In this document: positions 1 through 8,536 of the stretch, piece after piece
How the letters are laid out: each line of letters begins with the position of its first letter
Position numbering within the stretch: position 1 is the first letter of the stretch
From: Eikenella exigua
GTDB taxonomy: Bacteria > Pseudomonadota > Gammaproteobacteria > Burkholderiales > Neisseriaceae
Direction: 5' to 3'
Length of the DNA stretch: 64,000 nucleotides
NCBI RefSeq assembly: GCF_008805035.1
Contig: NZ_CP038018.1
Coordinates: forward strand, 186,001-250,000
Made by a program: the position numbers and the translations under genes
The notes under the pieces: model-generated
Databases searched by the model: none
Told to the model about the DNA's origin: nothing
Seen by the model: the letters and a program-made list of their open reading frames with translations, nothing else

Positions 1-1
1 G

Positions 2-601
2 GCAGTGCTATTGGGCAGTGCGGGCTTGGCATATGCCAACCCCTATCCGGTTGGCTCGCAGCAATGGCACAACTTTAATGGCATCATGCAGTCGGAAGCA
101 GATCGGATACAACGCGAGCGCAATGCCGTACGGCAACAGCCAACCTACTCCGGCCCCACCGCCGCCGAAATACGCGCCTGGGAGCAGCGCGAGGCGGAGG
201 TGCAAGCACGTATCGCCCATTTCCGCGCCACGCCGTTTTGGATGGCTTTGGCTTGGAATTTCGAGAAAGATGCAATCATTTGGCCTGGCGGTTTTAAATC
301 TGAGCAGCGAGCCATTGAGCGAGCCAAACAGATCTGCTCTTCCCCCAATTGTCATGTATTTGCCACTTTCAATAACACCTGCGCCCATTTCGTTAGTGCG
401 GTAGCCGAGCCGCGCTCGGTGCAGGATTTTTTTGTAGCCTACGACCGAGACGGCAACAGGGCGGTACGGAAAGCTGTTCAGGCCTGCGAGGCGGTGCATG
501 GCAAGCGGGAAGACAGATGCTTCTCCTCCCTGCTGCGAACGCCGCATGGGGAAGGCATTTTCTGCGTGGGCTACGATTATAGTTTGTATAATCAAGATTA
601 A
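2..601 (+). CDS. DUF4189-like secreted protein, 5' end cut by window edge
   Basis: The frame is open from the first bases. The earliest start inside the window is a GTG at 5, but residues before NPYPV read like the end of a signal peptide (LLGSAGLAYA), so the real start is probably upstream. The C-terminal half (WMALAWNFEKDAIIWPGGF, then spaced cysteines in ICSSPNCHVF, NTCAHF, QACEAVHG and EGIFCVGY) resembles DUF4189, a small periplasmic domain of unknown function with paired cysteines. Role unknown. It is followed by a long DUS hairpin terminator. Confidence 0.7.
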   Translation, partial: AVLLGSAGLAYANPYPVGSQQWHNFNGIMQSEADRIQRERNAVRQQPTYSGPTAAEIRAWEQREAEVQARIAHFRATPFWMALAWNFEKDAIIWPGGFKSEQRAIERAKQICSSPNCHVFATFNNTCAHFVSAVAEPRSVQDFFVAYDRDGNRAVRKAVQACEAVHGKREDRCFSSLLRTPHGEGIFCVGYDYSLYNQD

Positions 602-606
602 GCAGT

Positions 607-657
607 GGCAAGAGGAAAGGCTACCTGAAATATTTTCAGGTAGCCTTTCCTCTTGCC
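607..657 (+). terminator. DUS inverted-pair hairpin terminator
   Basis: Perfect 24-bp stem with a 3-nt loop. Each arm carries one DUS (AGGCTACCTGAA and its complement). It lies six bases after the stop of the upstream gene, the usual place for DUS pairs that serve as transcription terminators in Neisseriaceae. Confidence 0.8.
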
Positions 658-841
658 GTCCCGCCAATGCTGCACAATGCTCGCCTTCCGAAACCACCTG
701 CCAAAGCCAGCGTAGCCCGCAAGAGTAGCAAGAGTAGGGTGTGTACGGTACGCACGCACGTGGTTTTAACTTCGTTGAAGCTGTGCTTTCAGGTAGCCTT
801 TTGTGTACTAGCCAGGTTCGGCAGTACGGCTGATGATATGC

Positions 842-1777
842 CTATCGCTGGTGTTGCGCCAGCCAATCGCGGGCGCGGGTAATGTCGGCGGCGATTTGTG
901 CTTGCAGCTCGGGCAGGTCGGGGAATTTGGCTTCGTCGCGCAGTTTGTGCAGGAAGTCGATGCGCAGGCGTTGGCCGTAGAGTTGGCCGGCAAAGTCGAA
1001 AAGGTGGGCTTCCAGTTTTTGCGTGGGCAGGCTGGATACAGTGGGGTTTTGGCCGAAGCTGGCCACGCCGTAGCGTGTGCCGAATGCGCCGTGGGCGGAG
1101 ATGACGAATACGCCGCAGAGGGGTAGCGGTGCGGGGAGGTGGAGGTTGGCGGTGGGGCAGCCGATGGTGCGGCCGAGCTTGGCGCCGTGTTTCACGCGGC
1201 CGCTGAGGGAATAGGGGTGGCCGAGCAGGCTTGCGGCGTAGCCGAGGCGGCCTTCGCTGAGGGCTTGGCGCACGAGGGTGCTGCTGGCGCGCACGTCTTG
1301 CACCATCACGGAGGGGGTGCGCTCGGTGGTGAAATGGGGGCAGCGGTTGAGGAGGCTGAAGTCGCCTTGGCGGCCGGCGCCGAAGCGGAAGTCATCGCCG
1401 ATGAGCAGGTGGCGGGTATGCAGCTGTTCGATGAGCAGGTGTTGGATGAAATCAGCGGCGGATACGGCGGCGAGGCCGGCGTTGAAACGCAGCACCCATA
1501 CGGCATCGAGGCAGCCGGTGTCGCGCAGAAGGCGCAGCTTTTCGCGCAGGGGGCTGAGGCGGAAGGGTTTTTCCGCGCCACGCTGCCGGCTGAAAAACTC
1601 TTGCGGCTGGGGTTCGAATACGATGGCTACGGCGGCGAGGCTGCGCTCGTCGGCTTCATGGCGCAGGCGCTCGAGGATGTGGCGGTGGCCGAGGTGGACG
1701 CCGTCGAAATTGCCGATGGTCACGGCGCTGCCGTGCGGGTGCGGGCGGAATACGGTGTTGCCGAAGCGGATGTTCAT
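842..1777 (-). CDS. ribF: Bifunctional riboflavin kinase / FAD synthetase
   Basis: Converts riboflavin to FMN and FMN to FAD in the cytoplasm. The N-terminal nucleotidyltransferase domain shows the HIGH-like signature (TIGNFDGVHLGHRHIL, residues 20-35) and a later SSTLVRQAL segment. The C-terminal kinase domain begins around YSLSGRVKHGAKLGRTIGCPTANL. Its 311 residues match the family. Start ATG at 1777. In many Neisseriaceae ribF neighbours ileS and lspA; here neither is adjacent. No FMN riboswitch is visible upstream. Confidence 0.95.
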   Translation of the reverse strand: MNIRFGNTVFRPHPHGSAVTIGNFDGVHLGHRHILERLRHEADERSLAAVAIVFEPQPQEFFSRQRGAEKPFRLSPLREKLRLLRDTGCLDAVWVLRFNAGLAAVSAADFIQHLLIEQLHTRHLLIGDDFRFGAGRQGDFSLLNRCPHFTTERTPSVMVQDVRASSTLVRQALSEGRLGYAASLLGHPYSLSGRVKHGAKLGRTIGCPTANLHLPAPLPLCGVFVISAHGAFGTRYGVASFGQNPTVSSLPTQKLEAHLFDFAGQLYGQRLRIDFLHKLRDEAKFPDLPELQAQIAADITRARDWLAQHQR

Positions 1778-1949
1778 GGCGGGCGGGGTGGGGAAAAGGG
1801 GCTATTGTAGCGGGAAGGGCGGATTAAAGCATCCGGTGTGGTGCGGGCGGGAGAAGGCTACCTGAAACTTTGGCTTGGCGGGAACGCGTGTGTTTGTTTG
1901 CACGGCGTTGTAGCGAAGGTTTTCAGGTAGCCTTTCTGTTGTCCGGTGG

Positions 1950-2171
1950 TTATGCGGCGGTTTCGGTATTCCAGATCAGGAGTGCCCATTTCATGGCGAA
2001 GGGGGCTTTGGCGAATTGGCTGTGGTGGCGGTGGAAGAATTGGGTGAGGAGTTTGGTGTGTTCGGGGGTGAGCGTGCCGTAGGCGGCGACGACGTATGCA
2101 CAGGTGTAGGAGGCTTCGCGTATTGGCTGGTGAAGACTAACTGATAAAGTGGGTTTTGAATCATTCCGCAT
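1950..2171 (-). pseudogene. Short unrecognised ORF, possibly a gene remnant
   Basis: A 73-codon frame whose ATG directly follows the stop codon of the upstream small secreted protein (TAAATG). It has no ribosome-binding site of its own. The second half (AAYGTLTPEHTKLLTQFF and on) looks protein-like, with a regular mix of aromatic and charged residues, but I recognise no family. It may be the C-terminal remnant of a larger gene or a small translationally coupled protein. The downstream flank holds DUS copies near 1856 and 1922. Confidence 0.3.
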
Positions 2172-2477
2172 TTAGCGGGGCATATGGCGAGTGACGCATT
2201 GCCGGGTGGCGGTGTCGATGAAGCTGGTGAGTTCGGACTTATTGCTGATGTCTTGGCTGGTGAGGGTTTGCGGCCAGTTGCTGCCATACCGGCTGCTGAT
2301 TTGATTGAAAGTGCAGGCGCAGATATCGGCGGCTGATTGGCGGGAAATGCCGGCGGCTGCGGTTTCGCCGGTGCAGCGGCTGATAAACAAATCGCGCGGG
2401 CTGTAGGTGGAGCCATTGGCGCCGGCGCCGGGGATGAGGGCGAGCAGGAATAGGGCGGGGATGAGTTTTTTCAACAT
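2172..2477 (-). CDS. Small secreted four-cysteine protein (paralogue A)
   Basis: 101 residues with a signal peptide (MLKKLIPALFLLALIPGAGA) and a mature domain with four cysteines: SRCTGET, ICACTF (CxC) and TRQCVTRH near the C-terminus. It shares this cysteine spacing and the phrase C.CTF followed by RYG..W with the next gene at 2551, so the two are tandem paralogues. Likely a periplasmic protein with two disulfides. Function unknown. Confidence 0.75.
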   Translation of the reverse strand: MLKKLIPALFLLALIPGAGANGSTYSPRDLFISRCTGETAAAGISRQSAADICACTFNQISSRYGSNWPQTLTSQDISNKSELTSFIDTATRQCVTRHMPR

Positions 2478-2550
2478 GGTATTTTGATGTGGATGAGTGA
2501 AGGATAAAAATTAGGCAGCCTGCAAAACAGCGGGCTGCCTGTGTGGCCGG

Positions 2551-2868
2551 TTAGCGGCGTTTGATGTGGCGGTTTACGCACACTTCGGTGTTGCGTTTCA
2601 TGCGGCTTTCAAACTGTGGATCGTTGCCGGTGCGGTCGTAGGCATCCAGCGCGGCTTTCCAGCGAGTGCCATATTGTTTGCCGGTTTCGTCGAAGGTGCA
2701 GGAGCAAAGGGTGCGAGCCATTTGCTGGTTCAGGGTGCTGCCTTGGGAGGTGGCAGATTGGGTGCAAGCGCTCACGAATTCATTGCGCATTTGCTGCAGG
2801 GTTTTGGCTTGGGCGGCAGGAGCAGCAACAGCGGCTAATACGGCGGTGGCAAATAGGTATTTTTTCAT
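2551..2868 (-). CDS. Small secreted four-cysteine protein (paralogue B)
   Basis: 105 residues with a clear Sec signal peptide (MKKYLFATAVLAAVAAPAAQA). The mature part has SACTQSA, LCSCTFDETGKQYGTRW and EVCVNRHIKRR, the same four-cysteine pattern as the gene downstream. Position in the cell is inferred to be periplasmic. No known family recognised. It is separated from priA by a DUS pair. Confidence 0.8.
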   Translation of the reverse strand: MKKYLFATAVLAAVAAPAAQAKTLQQMRNEFVSACTQSATSQGSTLNQQMARTLCSCTFDETGKQYGTRWKAALDAYDRTGNDPQFESRMKRNTEVCVNRHIKRR

Positions 2869-2980
2869 TTGTGGTTTCCTTTTGAAATATGATGAATGAG
2901 GGAACGAAGCCGCATTGTGCCGTTTGGCGGGGGAATTGTCTATAGGCGGAGTGATTTAGAGCGGAACGTTCGGGCGGAAG

Positions 2981-3035
2981 AAGGCTACCTGAAAAATATT
3001 CCATTGAGAGGGCAGGATGTTTTTCAGGTAGCCTT
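2981..3035 (-). terminator. DUS inverted-pair hairpin
   Basis: AAGGCTACCTGAAAAA at 2981-2996 and its complement at 3020-3035 form a 16-bp stem with a 23-nt loop just after the priA stop. Probable terminator of priA. Confidence 0.65.
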
Positions 3036-3073
3036 TTGTGAATGCGTGGTGTTGCAAACCGAATATTTGCAGC

Positions 3074-5281
3074 TCACATTTCCAATGGATCGATATCCAC
3101 CGACCATCTGGCCGCGGCAAACTGCCGTGCCAGCACGGCGAGGGCTTGCTGCCAGAGGGAAACCTGCCGGTGCAGCGATTTGCGGCTGGGGCTTTCCAGA
3201 AACACTTGGGCGCGTTCGCGGCCGGCGAGTTTGGCCAGCAGCATGGGCACGGGGCCGAGGCAGAGCACTTCCGCGGCTTCGGTTTCTGCGCTTTCAGGTA
3301 GCCTTTGCCTTTGTTGTGCCACCCATTCGGCAGCCAGGCGCAATAATTCCAGCGCATCGCCCATATTGGCGGCATCGGCACGGATGGCGGCGGTATGGGC
3401 GAAGGGCGGCATATCGAAACTTTCGCGCTCGGCCAACTCGCCGGCGGCGAAGTCGGCATAGTTTTGCCGCAGCAGCGTTTGATACACGCGATGCTCCGGC
3501 AGGCGGGTTTGGATGAACACGCGGCCGGGCAGCTCAGCACGCCCGGCGCGGCCGGCCACCTGCATCAGCTCGGCAAACAGCCGCTCGGGGGCGCGGAAGT
3601 CGGCGCTGTAGAGGCTGCCGTCGGCATTGAGCACCAGCACCAAATTCAGGCGGGCGAAATCGTGGCCTTTGACCAGCATCTGCGTGCCCACCAAAATATC
3701 CACGCCGTTGGCGGCGATGCGCTGGTAGAGCCGCTGCCAGTCGCCTTTGCGGGCGACGCTGTCGCGGTCTACCCGTTCGATTTTAGCCTCGGGCAGTTGC
3801 GCGCGCAGGGCTTCTTCCACCCGCTGCGTGCCGATGCCCACGGCGGTGAGGTCTTGGTTGCCGCAGTCGGGGCATTTTTTCGGAATCGGCACCGCCAGGC
3901 CACAGTGGTGGCAGCGTAGCTGGCGCGCGCGCTGGTGCAGCACCAGCTTGGCGGAGCAGTGCGGGCAGCCGAAGGTGTGGCCGCAGTCGCCGCAGAAGAG
4001 GGCGGGGGCGAAGCCGCGCCGATTGAGGTATACCATGCTCATGCCGCCGGCAGCGTGATTTTGCTGCAACAGCTTGAAAGCGGCCGGGCTGAAGCCTTGG
4101 TCCAATGGCTCGCGGCGGATGTCGATCAGGCGGATTTCGGGCAGGCGGGCGGCAGCGCGGGCGCGTTGTGGCAGGCTGAGCAGGCGGTAGCCGCCGCTTT
4201 GCGCCTTGTGCCAGCTTTCCAGCGCGGGCGTGGCGCTGCCGAGCACAATCGGGCAGCTGGCCTGCCGTGCGCGCCACACGGCCAAATCGCGGGCGTGGTA
4301 GCGCAGTTCGCTGTCTTGCTTGAACGAGGAATCGTGTTCTTCGTCCACCACAATCAGCCCCAAATCCGGCAGCGGCGTAAACACCGCCAGCCTGGTGCCC
4401 ACTACCAGCCGCACCTGGCCGCACATGGCTTTCAGGTAGCCTTGGGTGCGCTCGCCGGCGGCGGTTTGGCTGTGCAGCACAGCAGTCGGCACGTCGGCAA
4501 AGCGCTGTTGCAAACGGGCGATGAGTTGCGGCGTGAGGCTGATTTCAGGCAGCAGGAACAACACCTGTTTGCCCGCCAAGAGCGCGGCGGCCATGGCCTC
4601 AAAATAGGTTTCGGTTTTGCCGCTGCCGGTGATGCCGTGCAGCAGGAAGGGGGCAAAACCCTGCGCCTGCGCCACCGCATCGGCCGCGGCCTGCTGCTCG
4701 GGGTTGAGCGGCACGGACGAGGGCGGAATCGGTATATGGGTGGGCAGAGTGCTGGTTTCGGCTGTCAGCCAGCCCTGCGCCTGCCAGCTTGCCAGCTGGA
4801 TGGTGGCCTGCGGCGCGATAGTGCGGGCGGCGCTTTGGCTCACCGGGCTCTCCAACAGCGATTGCCACAGCGCGGCCTTGCGGCGATGGTGCGGCGGTGG
4901 CGCGGGCTGTTGCCGCCCCAAATCGGTGAGCGAAAAATAGGTTTCCGGCTGGGGCGGTGGGCAGGGCTTGGCTTCGCGCAGGCCGGCGGGCAGGGCGGTG
5001 AAGGCGGTTTGGCCGATGGGGTGGTGATAATAACGGGCAGTAAATTCAATCAGTTCACGCCAAGCGGCGGGCAGCGGCGGCTCGTGTTCAAACACTTGCT
5101 CAAGCGGGCGGATTTTGGCCGGGCTGATTTCCGGTTCTTCGCACGCGCCCCACACGATGCCGGCCACGGTTTTACCGCGAAACGGCACAGCCACGCGGGT
5201 GCCGGGCGCGGGAATACGGTCGGCACGGTAGGTGAAGAGCGTGTCGAGCGGAACATTGAGAGCAACTTGGCAGTAGGGCAC
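3074..5281 (-). CDS. priA: Primosomal protein N' (replication restart helicase PriA)
   Basis: A 3'-5' DNA helicase that reloads the replisome at stalled forks. 735 residues, full length. The N-terminal DNA-binding region begins MPYCQVALNVPLDTLFTYR. Then come Walker A (GITGSGKTETYF), the DEEH box, the helicase motif LGSATPALESW, a zinc-binding block of eight cysteines (CGDCGHTFGCPHC, CHHCGLAVPIPKKCPDCG) and motif VGTQMLVKGHDF. The start used is GTG at 5281. Cytoplasmic, monocistronic in this layout. Confidence 0.96.
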   Translation of the reverse strand: MPYCQVALNVPLDTLFTYRADRIPAPGTRVAVPFRGKTVAGIVWGACEEPEISPAKIRPLEQVFEHEPPLPAAWRELIEFTARYYHHPIGQTAFTALPAGLREAKPCPPPQPETYFSLTDLGRQQPAPPPHHRRKAALWQSLLESPVSQSAARTIAPQATIQLASWQAQGWLTAETSTLPTHIPIPPSSVPLNPEQQAAADAVAQAQGFAPFLLHGITGSGKTETYFEAMAAALLAGKQVLFLLPEISLTPQLIARLQQRFADVPTAVLHSQTAAGERTQGYLKAMCGQVRLVVGTRLAVFTPLPDLGLIVVDEEHDSSFKQDSELRYHARDLAVWRARQASCPIVLGSATPALESWHKAQSGGYRLLSLPQRARAAARLPEIRLIDIRREPLDQGFSPAAFKLLQQNHAAGGMSMVYLNRRGFAPALFCGDCGHTFGCPHCSAKLVLHQRARQLRCHHCGLAVPIPKKCPDCGNQDLTAVGIGTQRVEEALRAQLPEAKIERVDRDSVARKGDWQRLYQRIAANGVDILVGTQMLVKGHDFARLNLVLVLNADGSLYSADFRAPERLFAELMQVAGRAGRAELPGRVFIQTRLPEHRVYQTLLRQNYADFAAGELAERESFDMPPFAHTAAIRADAANMGDALELLRLAAEWVAQQRQRLPESAETEAAEVLCLGPVPMLLAKLAGRERAQVFLESPSRKSLHRQVSLWQQALAVLARQFAAARWSVDIDPLEM

Positions 5282-5560
5282 GGCGGTTGGGAGTGAATGA
5301 ATAAGGAGACGGTGGGTATTGTACCTGAAACAGGAAGGGCTACCTGAAAGCGCACTTCTCTACGGAGCTAACGCGTTGGTATGGTGAAAACGGCAGCATG
5401 GTTTCAGGTAGCCTTTGGATAGTGTGGGCAGTAAACTAGACATATTGTACCAACGGAGAATCAGGCTACCTGAAAACTTTTGCCGCAACGCAGCAAAATA
5501 GACTACGGCAAGGCTGAAGCAATTTCAGGTAGCCTCTCATTTAAAACTAAGGAAACCGAT

Positions 5561-6073
5561 ATGACTGCCACTTTGGAAGTATGCCAAGCCGATATCACCA
5601 CGCTGGCGGTGGACGCAATAGTCAATGCCGCCAATTCTTCGCTATTGGGCGGCGGCGGAGTGGATGGTGCGATACACTGCGCCGCTGGTTCGGAGCTGTT
5701 GGCCGAGTGTCGCCAGCTGGGCGGCTGCCGCACCGGGGAGGCCAAAATCACACGGGGCTACCGGCTGCCGGCGCGTTGGGTGGTGCACACCGTCGGCCCG
5801 GTATGGCGCGGCGGGCAACATGGCGAAGCGGAGCTGCTGGCCGCAGCCTATGCCAATTCGTTGCGCCTGGCTGCCGAACAGGGTGCGCAAAGCATTGCTT
5901 TTCCCTGTATCAGTACCGGCGTGTATGGCTACCCTGCGTACGACGCAGCGGAAATTGCGGTGAGGACGGTGCGCGAAACGCTGCCGCAATGCCCGCAGAT
6001 AGAGCGCGTAGTGTTTTGCTGTTTTTCGCAGCAAGATGCGGCACTATACCGGCGATTGCTGGAGGCTACCTGA
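5561..6073 (+). CDS. Macro-domain protein, O-acetyl-ADP-ribose deacetylase type
   Basis: 170 residues. The macro-domain motifs are present: DAIVNAANSSLLGGGGVDGAI near the N-terminus (substrate-binding Asn/Asp loop), AKITRGYRLPARWVVHTVGP, and CISTGVYGYP (second ligand loop). Such YmdB-type enzymes hydrolyse O-acetyl-ADP-ribose or remove ADP-ribose. I chose the ATG at 5561 because AAGGA lies just upstream; an in-frame ATG at 5480 would run through a DUS copy. The TGA stop is inside a DUS (6063-6074). Confidence 0.9.
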   Translation: MTATLEVCQADITTLAVDAIVNAANSSLLGGGGVDGAIHCAAGSELLAECRQLGGCRTGEAKITRGYRLPARWVVHTVGPVWRGGQHGEAELLAAAYANSLRLAAEQGAQSIAFPCISTGVYGYPAYDAAEIAVRTVRETLPQCPQIERVVFCCFSQQDAALYRRLLEAT

Positions 6074-6218
6074 AAAAATTCGGGCGGATACGCAGCGCAT
6101 GTTTGGCAGTAAGCAGGCAAAATCGGGTGTATCGCCAACACGGATTGCTTGGATTGTTGGCGGGAAGTATCGTTTTTGGTGGCTAAATGCAGGTTTTTGG
6201 TGTATTTATGGCGAAACT

Positions 6219-6227
6219 TGCTATAAT
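6219..6227 (+). promoter_or_regulatory. Extended -10 promoter for infC-rpmI-rplT
   Basis: TGCTATAAT (TG at 6219-6220, TATAAT at 6222-6227) about 145 bases before infC. There is only a weak -35 (TTGGTG, 19-bp spacing), which is usual for extended -10 promoters. Inferred, not proven. Confidence 0.5.
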
Positions 6228-6372
6228 CGCGGGCGCATTGCGCCAAGCGCAGCGGTTTTTGATAAAATACAGTGTTTTGGTAGCCGGGTTGAACAGCGTT
6301 ATCACCTAAGGCTATCTGAACAACAGGTGCGCCAAAGCGCACCACCAGAAGACTAACCTTAATAGGAGATTC

Positions 6373-6894
6373 ATCATCGCACAAGAACGCGAAGCACGGA
6401 TTAACGGCGAAATCCACGCCAAAGAAGTGCGTTTAATCAGCGGCACGGGCGAGCAGCTCGGCATCGTAACCGTGAAAGAAGCCCTGGCCATGGCCGAAGA
6501 ACAAGATGTGGATTTGGTGGAGATTTCCCCCACTGCCAAACCGCCTGTCTGCAAGCTGATGGACTACGGCAAATATAAATACGAGCAGTCGAAAAAACGC
6601 GACGAAGCCAAGAAAAAGCAGAAGCAGGTGCAGATTAAGGAAATCAAATTCCGCCCCGGCACCGACGAAGGCGATTATCAAATCAAAATGCGCAACGTTA
6701 CCCGCTTCTTGGCCGATGGCGACAAAGTAAAAATCACCCTGCGTTTCCGCGGCCGCGAAATGGCGCACCAGCACTTGGGCGCGCAGCTTCTGGAGCGTGT
6801 GAAGGCCGATTTGGCCGAGGTGGCCGCTGTGGAGCAGTTTCCGAAAATGGAAGGCCGCCAGATGGTGATGATGGTTGCACCCAAGAAGAAGTAA
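6373..6894 (+). CDS. infC: Translation initiation factor IF-3, non-AUG start
   Basis: Binds the 30S subunit and checks start-codon pairing. Full-length frame with the IF3 N-domain (REARINGEIHAKEVRLI), linker (KPPVCKLMDYGKYKYEQ) and C-domain (IKFRPGTDEGDYQIK). No ATG exists at the N-terminus. Two ATC codons (6373, 6376) follow AGGAG at 6364-6368, so initiation is at AUC. Rare start codons let IF3 repress its own mRNA. thrS, often upstream in proteobacteria, is absent. rpmI and rplT follow. Confidence 0.93.
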   Translation: MIAQEREARINGEIHAKEVRLISGTGEQLGIVTVKEALAMAEEQDVDLVEISPTAKPPVCKLMDYGKYKYEQSKKRDEAKKKQKQVQIKEIKFRPGTDEGDYQIKMRNVTRFLADGDKVKITLRFRGREMAHQHLGAQLLERVKADLAEVAAVEQFPKMEGRQMVMMVAPKKK

Positions 6895-6905
6895 CCGTAT
6901 AATTC

Positions 6906-7005
6906 GCCGTTTTCCGCTCCGCCGCACGCGGGAAACGGCTTCAATGTTGTGTGTGCGGCATAAAACCGTGGTTTCGGGTATTAAGCGCTGCCTGTTGCAG
7001 GCAGC
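6906..7005 (+). promoter_or_regulatory. infC-rpmI intergenic leader with two hairpins
   Basis: Between infC and rpmI there are a hairpin at 6906-6939 (GCCGTTTTCC/GGAAACGGC) and a tight one at 6987-7005 (GCTGCCTG, TTG loop, CAGGCAGC). Leaders of rpmI-rplT are L20-controlled in some bacteria. Whether these hairpins do that here is inference. Confidence 0.35.
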
Positions 7006-7044
7006 CTCCCGATGCCTAATCCGATAAACCAATGGAGTTTTCCC

Positions 7045-7242
7045 ATGCCTAAAATGAAAACCAAATCCAGTGCGAAGAAACGCTTCAAAGTGCTGGGCAA
7101 CGGTGGCATCAAACGCGCTCATGCGTTCAAACGCCACATCCTCACCAAGAAAACCACTAAGAACAAACGCCAGCTGCGCAGCACCGCTATGGTGAACGAG
7201 CGCGACGTGGCTTCTGTTCACAAAATGTTGCCCTACGCTTAA
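7045..7242 (+). CDS. rpmI: 50S ribosomal protein L35
   Basis: 65 residues, the usual length, beginning MPKMKTKSSAKKRFKVLGNG and very basic. I chose the ATG at 7045 (GGAGTTTTCCC upstream) over an upstream in-frame ATG at 7012. Part of the infC-rpmI-rplT transcript, 13 bases before rplT. Confidence 0.96.
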   Translation: MPKMKTKSSAKKRFKVLGNGGIKRAHAFKRHILTKKTTKNKRQLRSTAMVNERDVASVHKMLPYA

Positions 7243-7255
7243 AGGAGTCTGAAAT

Positions 7256-7612
7256 ATGCCACGCGTAAAACGCGGTGTAACCGCACGTGCCCGTCATAAA
7301 AAAGTATTAGTTTTGGCCAAAGGCTATCGCGGCCGTCGTAAAAACGTCTACCGCGTTGCCAAACAGGCGGTGATGAAGGCAGGCCAATATGCCTACCGCG
7401 ACCGCCGTCAGCGCAAACGCCAGTTCCGTCAACTGTGGATTGCCCGTATCAACGCCGGTGCCCGCCAGCACGGCCTGTCTTACAGCAAATTCATGAACGG
7501 CCTGAAACGCGCTGCTATCGAGCTGGATCGCAAAGTATTGGCCGACTTGGCTGTATTCGACAAAGCTGCTTTCGCTCAGCTGGTTGAAAAAGCCAAAGCC
7601 GCTTTGGCTTAA
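7256..7612 (+). CDS. rplT: 50S ribosomal protein L20
   Basis: 118 residues beginning MPRVKRGVTARARHKKVL, with the family motifs GYRGRRKNVYR and YAYRDRR. It binds 23S rRNA early in 50S assembly and in many bacteria represses its own operon. SD AAGGAG before the ATG. Followed by a strong terminator. pheS does not follow in this window. Confidence 0.97.
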   Translation: MPRVKRGVTARARHKKVLVLAKGYRGRRKNVYRVAKQAVMKAGQYAYRDRRQRKRQFRQLWIARINAGARQHGLSYSKFMNGLKRAAIELDRKVLADLAVFDKAAFAQLVEKAKAALA

Positions 7613-7625
7613 TGCCTAATTGGAA

Positions 7626-7656
7626 AATCGGCCGGAATCTTCCGGCCGATTTTTTA
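7626..7656 (+). terminator. Rho-independent terminator of rplT
   Basis: A 12-bp GC-rich stem (AATCGGCCGGAA / TTCCGGCCGATT) with a 2-nt loop, followed by a T run at 7651-7656. Confidence 0.9.
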
Positions 7657-7847
7657 TTGTGCGGAAATTAAATGCTAGAAGAAGGTTGGGCAGCAACTCA
7701 ACCTTGGCCACGCCAAGTCATCGATCCGCTAGCTGAAGCCAACGCTTTAGCTTTGCAGAAATCAGGCTTTGGCTGCGCCAAGACGTCGGTTCATCTCGTT
7801 GAAGTTGCGCTTTCAGGTAGCCTTTAGGGGGAAGCCGGCAAAACGAA

Positions 7848-7876
7848 TTGTCCAAAGCCGGCCGGCAGCGTATAAT
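7848..7876 (+). promoter_or_regulatory. ssrA promoter
   Basis: TTGTCC at 7848-7853, 17-bp spacer, TATAAT at 7871-7876, ending 17 bases before the mature tmRNA 5' end. Good sigma-70 match. Confidence 0.75.
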
Positions 7877-7892
7877 CCACCTTCCTTTATCT

Positions 7893-8255
7893 GGGGGCGA
7901 CCTTGGTTTCGACGGGGGTTGCGAAGCAGATGCGGGCATACCGGGGTCTCAGATTTCCCGTAAAACACTGAATTTAAATAGTCGCAAACGACGAAACTTT
8001 CGCATTGGCCGCCTAAGGCCTGCCGTTGCAGCAGTTGGTCAATGGGCTGTGTAGCGTAAGCTACCGCAACGTCATTCTACATTGACTGGTTTCCCGTCGG
8101 GTTACTTGGCGGGAAATGAGATTTAAGGTAACTAGCTCCCAAACAGCCTGTCTGTCGGCGGAATGGGGGTGAGATTCTAAGTTGGCAAGACTAAGTATGT
8201 AGAGCGCTTTGTAGAGGACTTTCGGACGGGGGTTCGATTCCCCCCGCCTCCACCA
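7893..8255 (+). ncRNA. ssrA: tmRNA (transfer-messenger RNA)
   Basis: Rescues stalled ribosomes. The 5' end GGGGGCGACCTTGGTTTCGA and 3' end GGTTCGATTCCCCCCGCCTC plus CACCA form the tRNA-like acceptor and T arm; CCA is encoded. The tag reading frame at 7984-8016 gives ANDETFALAA and then TAA, close to the neisserial tag. 363 nt is a normal length. It has its own promoter and terminator. Confidence 0.97.
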
Positions 8256-8281
8256 GATTTCCTTTCGTAAAACTTGTTTGG

Positions 8282-8305
8282 GCAGCCTTCGGGCTGCTGT
8301 TTTTT
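8282..8305 (+). terminator. Rho-independent terminator of ssrA
   Basis: GCAGCC, TTCG loop, GGCTGC, then a T-rich run (8298-8305). Confidence 0.85.
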
Positions 8306-8334
8306 GTGTGCTTGAAATGTGTTGGCAGTGTAGA

Positions 8335-8363
8335 AAGGCTACCTGAAAGTTTCAGGTAGCCTT
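8335..8363. terminator. DUS inverted pair
   Basis: AAGGCTACCTGAAA and its exact complement separated by one base. It follows the ssrA terminator and may act as a bidirectional terminator or only as a DUS. Confidence 0.5.
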
Positions 8364-8367
8364 GATT

Positions 8368-8462
8368 TATAGTGAATTCAACTAAGAATGCTGTTGCGTT
8401 GGCTCGCCTGAGCGTACTGGCTGCTGCCTGCCGCTTTGTTCCATTCTCATTTTCCCACTATT
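8368..8462. repeat. Correia (NEMIS)-like element
   Basis: About 95 bp starting TATAGTGAATTCAAC and ending TTTCCCACTAT, so the ends are near-complementary. The interior (GTTGCGTTGGCTCGCC, GCGTACTGG, CCGCTTTGTTCC) resembles a degraded Correia repeat core. Related copies are at 21904 and 62864. Confidence 0.55.
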
Positions 8463-8536
8463 TGATAAGGGCTCGCTGTGGCTAAACCGTTTCCTTTATG
8501 CCAAACGTATTAATGTGGTTTCAAGGATGTGGCTGA

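Noticed and set aside
677..841. FMN riboswitch or gene near ribF
   Set aside because: This stretch is downstream of ribF and upstream sequence also lacks the conserved RFN stems; only DUS copies seen.
3935..5296. Long open frame opposite priA
   Set aside because: Antisense shadow in GC-rich DNA; the minus strand has full PriA motifs and the plus frame has no family features or ribosome-binding site.
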